A stretch of DNA of 5,658 nucleotides, from assembly GCA_030691225.1 (NCBI GenBank), contig JAUYES010000388.1:1-5658 (forward strand). Direction: 5' to 3'. Every line of letters begins with the position of its first letter. Within the stretch, counting starts at the first letter, position 1. Of the stretch, positions 1-5,658 are shown piece after piece. The notes beneath the pieces are model-generated. The model searched no databases. It saw nothing but the letters and a program-made list of their open reading frames with translations, and was not told the DNA's origin. Position numbers and translations under genes: made by a program. The stretch comes from Holophaga sp. Its GTDB lineage: Bacteria > Acidobacteriota > Holophagae > Holophagales > Holophagaceae.

Positions 1-323
1 CCATCCAGGAGGGCTTGCCAACACCAAGCGCGAAGTTCGTCTTCTTTTTTTCCTCGCCGATCGGCTTGGACATCCTTGCTGCCGTGCCGGAGAAGGGATA
101 TCCAAGCGCGGTCTGGTGTCGGGGTGAATCCTGGTAAGGGCTCGATAGACGGCCCGAATTTATCAGATACCCAGGACGCCTGGGGCCACTGGCCGTTGCG
201 GCCACCCAGAAGCCACGCCTGAGAAATGGAAGCAAGAACCCAAGCCAAATCATTCCATCTTCGTCCGCGCCCCAGATTCCAGGGAGCCTTCCAGGAACCG
301 AGCCATGGGGCCCGTAAGCTCAT
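1..323 (-). CDS. Unrecognised tryptophan-rich protein, N-terminal part (runs off the window)
   Basis: This frame is open for 107 codons from an ATG at 323-321 to the edge of the window, so only the N-terminal part is seen. The ATG overlaps the aroA stop in an ATGA arrangement, a classic sign of translational coupling and the main reason for choosing this start. The protein begins MSLRAPWLGSWKAPW and has eleven tryptophans among the residues seen (W7, W11, W15, W23, W28, W37, W46, W51, W74, W100 and W102). A basic and acidic stretch (RRGKKEDELR, residues 89-98) follows. No signal peptide or clear membrane helix is visible. I do not recognise the family. Another minus frame is also open here and contains a plausible-looking MSKPIGEEKKK start at 73, but the ATGA overlap and the more natural composition favour this frame. 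Translation of this gene probably depends on ribosomes completing aroA, so the aroA TAG could reduce its expression. Confidence 0.65.
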   Translation of the reverse strand, partial: MSLRAPWLGSWKAPWNLGRGRRWNDLAWVLASISQAWLLGGRNGQWPQASWVSDKFGPSIEPLPGFTPTPDRAWISLLRHGSKDVQADRRGKKEDELRAWCWQALLD

Positions 324-1627
324 CCCAAGCCATCCAACATGGCATCCCAGGTTTTCCAGAAACTCGGGAAGGTTTTGGCCACACATCCAGGGTCAATCAG
401 GTCGCCCCCGCGTCGAAGGGCTCCTACCGCTGCGGCGAAAGCCATTCGATGATCATTGCGAGGATTGAAGGGAGGCCTGGAACCCTTCGTTGATCCAGGA
501 CGAATAAGAAGGGCGCGCCCATCGATCATTTCGGCGTGTCCGCCCAGCCAGCGAACCAGTTCAGCGCTTGCGTCCAGTCGGTCGCATTCCTTAAAGGGAA
601 GCGTCTCAAGCCCGGTGAGTTCCGAATCTCCCGGCGCCAGGGCCGCGGTCGCAGCCAGCACCGGGGCCAAGTCGGGGCATTGGGTTAGATCCGCCTGGAT
701 TCCTCGTTTGAGGGTCCCCGAGAGAACCAAGGTGTCCTGATCCCAGGCCACCTTGCATCCAGCTGCTTCCAAAATCTTCAGAAGGTTTCGATCGCCCTGA
801 GCATCCTGCGGATCGAGAGGCTGAATGCGAAGGGTGCGCCCAGTGACGGCGGCGGCACAAAGGAAGGCAGCTGCGCCACTCCAGTCACCCGGAAGGGATA
901 AGCTTTGGGCCTTCAGGCAACCGCCGGGAATGGTCCAGGATGTGGCCTCTATGTTGGACTAACACCCGAAGCGAGCTAGCCAATGAGCACTAAGGCCCAG
1001 ATAGCTTTCGGAGGCTGCGGTTCCAGCCCAGCGAATGGTACCTCCGTCGGTTAGTCCAGCCGCAGCCAGGGCCAATCCTGAGAGAAACTGACTGCTCAGG
1101 GCGGCATCGATTTGAAGGTCCAGTCTCTGAGGTGTGTGAGAAGTCGGATGGAGGATTCCCCCATGCGCCAAGGCTTTCCAATGAACACCGAGCGGTTCCA
1201 GTGCTTGCAAAAGGGGGGTTAACGGGCGTTCGAATAGTCGCGGTTCCCCGGAAAAGCGCACAGGTTTTTTTGATTGCAAGGCCAACCAAGGCAGCAGAAA
1301 CCGCAACGTCGTTCCAGAGGCTCCAAGCCAAAGCGTTGCATTCGCTGCTGGTATGCCCCCACCGCAGATTTCCCATCCATCACCCGCGACCGCCACGTGA
1401 ATGCCAAGAGCCCGAAGAATTTCACGCATCCATCGGGTGTCACTGGCATCAAGCCCGCCCCGGAGCCTTGATGTTCCCGGGCATTGGGCGGCAAGCAGCA
1501 AGGCCCGGTTCGTAACAGACTTCGATCCAGGCACGCAAACTTCCCCCATGGGCCTTCCGGGGGGAAGAGGGTTGGTTCTTAACGAGAAAACCCTGGCTTC
1601 ATGGTTTGATGGCGGATCGGAATACAC
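320..1627 (-). pseudogene. aroA: 3-phosphoshikimate 1-carboxyvinyltransferase (EPSP synthase) interrupted by one in-frame TAG
   Basis: EPSP synthase joins PEP to shikimate-3-phosphate in the cytoplasmic shikimate pathway. The frame spans 435 codons (E. coli AroA has 427), and codon 223 is TAG. Before it lie the PGSKSVTNR motif (K36, S37 and R41, matching the catalytic K22 region), LGASGTTLRF (101-110), GEPRLFERP (127-135) and LSSQFLSGL (177-185). After it, with no frame change, lie GDWSGAAA (D248), CPDLAP (D319, matching D313), KECDR (346-350), NDHRM (391-395) and CVAKTFPSFW (K418, matching K411). The TAG follows RFGC, at the place of the E in FGVEI of E. coli. The GTG at 1627 is the only usual start that keeps the first beta strand. 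The ATG at 1549 has a better ribosome site (GGAAGG) but removes that strand. Upstream spacing is 15 bases, and the stop overlaps the next gene. Family identity is certain. Whether the gene is dead, suppressed or misread by sequencing is open. Confidence 0.9.
959..961 (-). other. In-frame amber codon inside aroA
   Basis: The plus strand reads cta here, giving TAG as codon 223 of the aroA frame. The local minus-strand codons are TTC GGG TGT TAG TCC AAC. The residues on both sides align to EPSP synthase with no gap, so a single base substitution explains it: GAG, CAG, AAG, TGG, TTG or TCG to TAG, or a TAY tyrosine codon. No ATG or GTG codon follows in frame before the TTG at 772, so restarting after the stop would lose about 60 needed residues. 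Confidence 0.95.
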
Positions 1628-1642
1628 CTGTCGCCGCGAGTT

Positions 1643-2035
1643 CTAGCGCGCGTCCACGAACGGAATACTCTTTGTTGTGTTGGTTGTTAATGGATAGGTG
1701 TAGAGGCCAAAGAAGTCAATTTTCCGGGTGTAGTTGACGTGGACAGTGCAGGTGCCAGCCATCGCATCTCCCGATTTTTTGACGACAACTGCCCCGGGAG
1801 CCAAGGCTTCGGGAATATCAAGTTCCTTAATTTTTTGGCGAAGTTGAAGTTCAATCGTTGCCTGGGGGAGGATTCCGGCTCTTGCCGCGACGTCATCGAC
1901 GGCACTAGAAAGCTCATTATTTGAGTACAGCACCGGTATAGCCTTAATTCCCACTGCGCCTAATATGGCAAGCACCAAAAGGCTCACAATGCAGCCGACC
2001 TTGCCTTCACCGCGTTGGTTCAGAGTGTTTCGCAT
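1643..2035 (-). CDS. Small single-pass membrane protein, DUF4845-like
   Basis: The product has 130 residues. A short basic N-terminus (MRNTLNQRGEGKVG) is followed by one hydrophobic helix at about residues 14-35 (CIVSLLVLAILGAVGIKAIP). The remaining 95 or so residues would lie outside the cytoplasm by the positive-inside rule. The soluble part looks like alternating helix and strand (ELSSAVDDVAARAG, LRQKIKELDIPE, then VHVNYTRKIDFFGLYTYPL). This layout resembles small DUF4845-type proteins, which have no settled function; the match is by general pattern only. The start is secure because AGGAG sits six bases before the ATG. It lies 18 bases after the PEGA gene and 15 bases before aroA, so it is probably cotranscribed with both. 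It ends in TAG, in the same reading frame as aroA. Confidence 0.8.
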   Translation of the reverse strand: MRNTLNQRGEGKVGCIVSLLVLAILGAVGIKAIPVLYSNNELSSAVDDVAARAGILPQATIELQLRQKIKELDIPEALAPGAVVVKKSGDAMAGTCTVHVNYTRKIDFFGLYTYPLTTNTTKSIPFVDAR

Positions 2036-2041
2036 GACTAT

Positions 2042-2046
2042 CTCCT
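2042..2046 (-). promoter_or_regulatory. Strong Shine-Dalgarno site of the 130-residue membrane protein
   Basis: The minus strand reads AGGAG with a six-base spacer (ATAGTC) before the ATG at 2035-2033. It is the best ribosome binding site in the cluster and fixes this start. It also suggests that this gene can be translated without help from the gene upstream. Confidence 0.75.
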
Positions 2047-2053
2047 GGGTGAA

Positions 2054-4114
2054 TCAGAGTTTGAGGTCATCCAAGGCCTGTCGGGCCAAGGGTGCGACAA
2101 GAGGTCCTTCGGGGCCAAATAGCGTAGCTTGCGGGTATTTTAGGGCTTGGGTGAACGCTTGAATCGCTTCGGGAGTGTAGACATTTCCCAAACGTAGCAG
2201 ACAAAGACCGGTGTAGTAGTCCAAGGTTCCCTGACTTACGCCTTTGGTTTCCATGACACGTGCATCCCGCAGCACTTCCATCGCCTTATCGAAGGAGCGA
2301 AAGTGCATGAGGGCGAGGGCCTGATTTAACCGGAGGAGGCCAGCCTCATCGCCCTTAGCGCCCAAGTAGCGCAAGCGAAGCTCTGCCAATAGGAAGGGGT
2401 AGCAGAGATTGGAGGCATTCAGGGGTATTTCAAGGGCCTGCTGGGTTATGGGTAGTTGAAGGGTGGCGTCGCCCTGGGACAGGTCCACGCGTCCGCCGGT
2501 GGTTTCAGTCAAGGCCTTTTGGAATTCCGCTACCGTGCCGATGGCTTTGCCATTGACCTGAAGAATAGCCTTAGCCGTCTTGATTCCAGCCCGGGTTGCA
2601 TCGTCATCGGCCTGCATTACCCAAGGACCGGATTCGTTCGGAAGGTCCAGAAGATGGACCCCGATCCAAGGTTGCCATAGTCTTGGCAACTGATTGAGTC
2701 GACCTGCCAAGGCTTCGAGAGGGTCTTGCTCCAAGGGTTTGACGATGCTGCGGTCTTCCTCGCCTTGAAGGGTGGAGACAATCAGTTCCACCTCGTGGAT
2801 GGGTTTGCCGGGAATGGGGCGAGCGAGAAGGGTGAGTTCAGCTTCCTTGGAGAGTTTGATGCGAGCCAAGGCAGCCTGAGGCGTCTCGCCCGGCGCGGGA
2901 AGCATGTAAGCAACTGATTCAAGTCGATTGCCCAGCGTCTCTAAGAATCTCTGAAGTCGATCCCGCCCCGCAAATTCATCGGCGCCCTCCAGGCCCAGAA
3001 AAACCATCCGAGCCTTGGGATGAGCGTTAACCGCAATGGATTTGCCTTCGGCAATTTCGATTCGTTGACTGAAGCCACCGGCGGGGAACCGAATCTTGAG
3101 ATCATAGCTCCCCGTGCAAACCTGAAGATCCTTGGCGGGTAGGGAACCATGCGCGGTTCCATTCAAATAGAGTTCACCGCCAGGGCTCGTGGAGTTGACG
3201 GTAAGCAGTCCTCGGCTCGGTTCAAGAAGATAGGCTTCCAGCAAATGATCTTGAAAGGGGGCCGCGTAGGTTGCATCCAACTCGATTCGACGAGTCTTAA
3301 AGCAGGGTGCTTGCAGTTCCAGCGTGTGCGTTCCGGCCGAGAGACCATCCACCACCAAGGGCCCAGCGAGTTGTTCGAGCGTCACCCCTGCCTTTTCGGC
3401 GAGGGGGCGCAGTTCCGGCGCAGCTTGTCCGGATGTTTTCCCTAACGACTTTCCATCGAGAAGAACTTCCACTCCGGTCGGCACAGTGTAGAGAGTCACC
3501 GTACTGGAAGTTCGAACAAGCTTTAGTTCGATGGTCTTGGCTTCCTTGAGAACAAGATCGATCTGTTGCTCGGCAGACTGAAAGCCCGCTTTGGCATAGG
3601 TGATCCGATGGTTGCCAGGGGAAAGAAACAACAAGGGGGCAGTCTGCTGACGGGGGTGCCCATCGATTTGGAGAATGCCGCCCTCGGGCTCCAGTGCAAG
3701 CTTCACGCGCACGAGTTTGCTGGCGCGAAGACCGTCGAAAAATGTTACGAGGCGAGCGCTGGTGATGCTGCGGTCTAATTCGAAATCGGGATTAATTTCC
3801 AAGAGCGATTCCAAATGTTTGTTTGCTCGCGCCTTTCGAGTGGGACTGCCACCATCCAGTACAGCCAGCCAATTGTAGGTTTCGCTAAGCACGGAAAGCC
3901 ATTCACGCGTATGGAGCTTCCCTTTTGGTTCAAGTGCGCTGAGAACTTGCTCGAACTTGGCGGTGGAACCATCCCGGTCGCCATTGGTTCCCCACAACAC
4001 CTTGGCCTGTTGAAAGGTTTCTTTCAGGGCCGGATCTTGAGCGAAGGCAGATGCCCCGAACAGAACGGCGGTGGCGATAAGGGAAGTAAGGAATCGGACG
4101 CAGCGCATGGGCAT
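2054..4114 (-). CDS. Exported PEGA-PDZ-TPR protein
   Basis: The product has 686 residues. A signal peptide (basic start, hydrophobic core at about 8-22) probably ends at ASAFA|QD, so the protein is exported. Residues 29-130 are helical and TPR-like. Three PEGA-like units follow: about 135-200 (with LQIDGH and LSPGNHRITYAKAGF), 203-298 (with VLLDGKSLGKTS and LSAGTHTLEL) and 300-363 (with LYLNGTAHG and GSYDLKIRF). PEGA domains are small beta folds found in surface and envelope proteins. Residues 366-480 are not recognised. Residues 483-560 look like a PDZ domain (WIGVHLLD, then ATRAGIKTAKAILQVNGKAI), and 570-660 are TPR-like again. No protease motif is seen, so I infer a scaffold or peptide-binding role. 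The ATG lies one base after the stop of the upstream gene (TGAGATG), with only a weak GGTGA site, so coupling is likely. A second ATG two codons later is an equally possible start. Confidence 0.82.
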   Translation of the reverse strand: MPMRCVRFLTSLIATAVLFGASAFAQDPALKETFQQAKVLWGTNGDRDGSTAKFEQVLSALEPKGKLHTREWLSVLSETYNWLAVLDGGSPTRKARANKHLESLLEINPDFELDRSITSARLVTFFDGLRASKLVRVKLALEPEGGILQIDGHPRQQTAPLLFLSPGNHRITYAKAGFQSAEQQIDLVLKEAKTIELKLVRTSSTVTLYTVPTGVEVLLDGKSLGKTSGQAAPELRPLAEKAGVTLEQLAGPLVVDGLSAGTHTLELQAPCFKTRRIELDATYAAPFQDHLLEAYLLEPSRGLLTVNSTSPGGELYLNGTAHGSLPAKDLQVCTGSYDLKIRFPAGGFSQRIEIAEGKSIAVNAHPKARMVFLGLEGADEFAGRDRLQRFLETLGNRLESVAYMLPAPGETPQAALARIKLSKEAELTLLARPIPGKPIHEVELIVSTLQGEEDRSIVKPLEQDPLEALAGRLNQLPRLWQPWIGVHLLDLPNESGPWVMQADDDATRAGIKTAKAILQVNGKAIGTVAEFQKALTETTGGRVDLSQGDATLQLPITQQALEIPLNASNLCYPFLLAELRLRYLGAKGDEAGLLRLNQALALMHFRSFDKAMEVLRDARVMETKGVSQGTLDYYTGLCLLRLGNVYTPEAIQAFTQALKYPQATLFGPEGPLVAPLARQALDDLKL

Positions 4115-4115
4115 C

Positions 4116-5579
4116 TCAGTTCACCCGGATCAGCAGGTCATTGGAGCGATCGGCCAGGATGATTCCTCCCTGCCGGTCCAAGGTGATTGCACGGAATTTG
4201 CCATTGAGCCCGAGATCCTTGAAGGTTGCGAAGCGCAGCAGGCCCCCGTTGGGGCCCCACAAAACCACACCTTCAAAATCGCCATCGACAATGGCTGCAA
4301 CATGTCCAAGTGGGTCCGTGTTCAGGGCGAGCACGTTTTTGAAAGGCGTGGGCAGATCCTTTCCGTAAGGCACCGTTAAGCGAGGCAGGCCTGCGTTGTC
4401 CAGGAACAGCAGGCTGCGGTTAGCGTCCGATGCGACTACGGCGCCACCGGTGGGCAGGCAGGCCATGGCGCTGACAGAGGGAGAGGGTAGATTGCGGATG
4501 GCTCCGTTGACTTCGATTACGAAAATGGAGGTGGATTTCGAGTCGCTTACCCAGAAATTTTGCCAAGGATCTTGAAAAATACCGGTGGGAGCGGAAAGGT
4601 TCAGCACGGGGATGGAAGGCACATTGGCCGCCGCGTTGATGCCGGCCTTGGTGCTGAGCAGGAGAGGTGTGCCATCCGAGAGCACGGCCATGGCCTTGGC
4701 ATTCTTGGTGATGGTTCCAGCCGCAGTCAGATCATTCCCTTTTAAGACAAAGGCTTGATCCAGATCATCCTGAAAAATGACAACCTCGCCATTGGGGCTG
4801 GTGGCCAGCAAGGTGGGGGTCTTGAGCCACTTGGTTTTTCCCTGAGGCCAAGGACCTTCGGAGCGCAGCGGGGGCTTTTGAAGACGGAATTTGACACGCT
4901 GCGCAATACGCCAAGTGGCCTCCTGGGCTTCGGGGCTCTTGGGGAACTGGTTCCGGAGGTTTTGGAGGATGCGTAGGCAGCCTGGAAGGTCGCCCATCAG
5001 GTCGAGCATTTCTGCGGTTTGGAATTGAGCCTTGGGTGCCGTGGCTGAAGTTGGGTCGAGGCGGAGGGCATCCGTGAAGTGTTGAAGCGCACGAACCCAC
5101 TGTCCTTGCAGCTTGGCGGAGAGCCCCAGGTGATACCGTGCAGTCTGTAAGGCGGGGTGATCGGGGAATAGGTCCACCACTCGGTTGAATTCCCCGATGG
5201 CCTCGCGCAGGTCTTGCGGCTTCCTGGCTTGGGAGGCCAAGATCTGCCCGCGCAGAAGCATGGCGTCTGCCGCCCAGGGAGTCTTCATGTGCTCTGTCTT
5301 TATGCGTTCGAGGATGGGCAAAGCCGCGCTGGCTTTTTGCTCTTGGTCCAACTGGTGGCGTGCCATGCGCAGCAAAGCTTGGGCGGCAAAGGGTGACTTG
5401 GGGGCTTGCTGCAGGAGCTGGCCCCATGTTTCGAGAGCTTCCGCATAGGCCTTGGTGGCGTAAGCCCTCTCTCCTGAGCGGAAGAGTCGTTCGGCCATTT
5501 CTCCATCTTGGGCCCCCAGCGAAACGAAAACCGCCAACACTAGGAAGGCGGAGCGTATCCGGGAATGAGACAAGGGCAT
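4116..5579 (-). CDS. Exported TPR and beta-propeller protein
   Basis: The product has 487 residues. The signal peptide has a hydrophobic core at about 10-22 and a likely cut at SLGA|QD. Residues 27-235 form helical pairs of TPR type, for example SGERAYATKAYAEALETW (35-52), REAIGEFNRVVDLFPDHP (125-142) and VRALQHFTDALRLDP (162-176). They resemble the helical parts of BamD or CpoB-type envelope proteins, but there is no lipobox cysteine. Residues 255-487 hold about six repeats with a hydrophobic strand, an Asp or Gly turn and a second strand: 257-280, 294-314, 331-359, 369-397, 416-445 and 462-487. The last reads AITLDRQGGIILADRSNDLLIRV, close to the NHL consensus. The likely role is protein or ligand binding in the periplasm or on the surface; no enzyme motif is seen. 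It is the first gene of the cluster, with GAGG five bases before the ATG, and its stop lies one base from the PEGA gene. Confidence 0.82.
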   Translation of the reverse strand: MPLSHSRIRSAFLVLAVFVSLGAQDGEMAERLFRSGERAYATKAYAEALETWGQLLQQAPKSPFAAQALLRMARHQLDQEQKASAALPILERIKTEHMKTPWAADAMLLRGQILASQARKPQDLREAIGEFNRVVDLFPDHPALQTARYHLGLSAKLQGQWVRALQHFTDALRLDPTSATAPKAQFQTAEMLDLMGDLPGCLRILQNLRNQFPKSPEAQEATWRIAQRVKFRLQKPPLRSEGPWPQGKTKWLKTPTLLATSPNGEVVIFQDDLDQAFVLKGNDLTAAGTITKNAKAMAVLSDGTPLLLSTKAGINAAANVPSIPVLNLSAPTGIFQDPWQNFWVSDSKSTSIFVIEVNGAIRNLPSPSVSAMACLPTGGAVVASDANRSLLFLDNAGLPRLTVPYGKDLPTPFKNVLALNTDPLGHVAAIVDGDFEGVVLWGPNGGLLRFATFKDLGLNGKFRAITLDRQGGIILADRSNDLLIRVN

Positions 5580-5584
5580 GGGGG

Positions 5585-5588
5585 CCTC
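5585..5588 (-). promoter_or_regulatory. Shine-Dalgarno site of the TPR and propeller gene
   Basis: The minus strand reads GAGG followed by five C bases and the ATG at 5579-5577. The spacing is normal and supports this start, which also gives a well-formed signal peptide. Confidence 0.6.
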
Positions 5589-5658
5589 AGAGAAAAGGAG
5601 CTAGAAAATGATTATTATTGGCGAAAAGATTAACCCGGATTTCGAGTAAAAGCATAGA
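5589..5658 (-). promoter_or_regulatory. AT-rich leader, possible promoter region of the cluster
   Basis: This is the only clearly non-coding stretch and it is much richer in A and T than the genes. On the minus strand AATAAT at 5619-5614 fits a -10 box at five of six bases, which would put a transcript start near 5607. The bases where a -35 box should be (5642-5637, AAATCC) are a poor match. I infer a promoter mostly from position and composition; the real one may lie past the window edge. Confidence 0.25.

Noticed and set aside
170..204. Two neighbouring perfect six-base-pair hairpins with three-base loops (170-184 and 190-204), considered as a terminator or structured RNA.
   Set aside because: There is no T run after them on either strand, and they fall inside the open frame of the gene downstream of aroA.
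110..225. Plus-strand pieces (GGTGAATCC, GAAGCCACGCCTG) loosely like a cobalamin riboswitch or RNase P RNA.
   Set aside because: The central conserved boxes are missing or in the wrong order, and the region is better explained as minus-strand coding sequence.
1..253. A second minus-strand frame open to the edge, with ATGs at 253 and 73 (the latter giving MSKPIGEEKKKTNFALGVGK).
   Set aside because: The last 24 codons look plausible, but the upstream part reads unlike a protein, the ATG at 73 has no well-spaced ribosome site, and the competing frame from 323 is open throughout with an ATGA overlap.
456..740. Plus-strand ORF of 94 codons, and similar ORFs opposite aroA and the PEGA gene.
   Set aside because: They mirror strongly conserved aroA or domain-bearing codons on the other strand, lack ribosome sites and read as low-quality protein.
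773..958. A frameshift between the two halves of aroA.
   Set aside because: The two halves are in the same frame; the codons from 958 to 773 read cleanly as AroA sequence, so the only defect is the TAG.
2450..2670. HtrA or CtpA-type protease, suggested by the PDZ-like domain.
   Set aside because: No serine protease motif such as GNSGG is present anywhere in the 686 residues.
4765..5427. A 220-codon minus-strand ORF in another frame of the TPR and propeller gene.
   Set aside because: It is very rich in Pro, Arg and Ala with no domain pattern, as expected of a shadow frame; the 487-residue frame has a signal peptide, repeats and a ribosome site.

Overview
The window reads as one gene cluster on the minus strand, going from about position 5580 down through position 1 with almost no space between genes. 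The DNA is moderately GC-rich, with a mainly GC-ending codon choice. The secreted protein types (TPR plus beta-propeller, then PEGA plus PDZ plus TPR), followed by a small single-pass membrane protein and a shikimate-pathway gene, suggest a Gram-negative bacterium. My best guess is the Acidobacteriota, perhaps the Holophaga/Geothrix side. That guess rests on protein style, not on any marker gene.

Layout in transcription order: (1) 5579-4116, an exported protein with N-terminal TPR-like helices and a C-terminal NHL-like beta-propeller. (2) 4114-2054, an exported protein with TPR-like helices, three PEGA-like units, a PDZ-like domain and C-terminal TPR-like helices; its ATG lies one base after the TGA of gene 1. 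(3) 2035-1643, a 130-residue protein with one membrane helix and a strong Shine-Dalgarno site. (4) 1627-320, a full-length aroA (EPSP synthase) frame whose only defect is a TAG at 961-959. (5) 323-1 and beyond the edge, the first 107 codons of an unrecognised tryptophan-rich protein whose ATG overlaps the aroA TGA (ATGA). The only non-genic stretch of any size is the AT-rich leader at 5580-5658. There is no 300-base gap and I saw no terminator inside the window, so the transcript probably continues past position 1.

Genes 1 to 3 look like a cell-envelope module of protein-interaction domains with no enzyme motif. aroA makes EPSP from shikimate-3-phosphate and PEP for aromatic amino acid synthesis; its link to the envelope genes appears to be only positional.

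The most notable point is the in-frame amber codon in aroA. All the main active-site motifs survive on both sides of it and the frame is kept for another 212 codons to a normal end. It is a very recent nonsense mutation, a sequencing or assembly error, or a site of amber suppression. The sequence alone cannot decide between these. I did not find a convincing new defence, mobile or RNA system.
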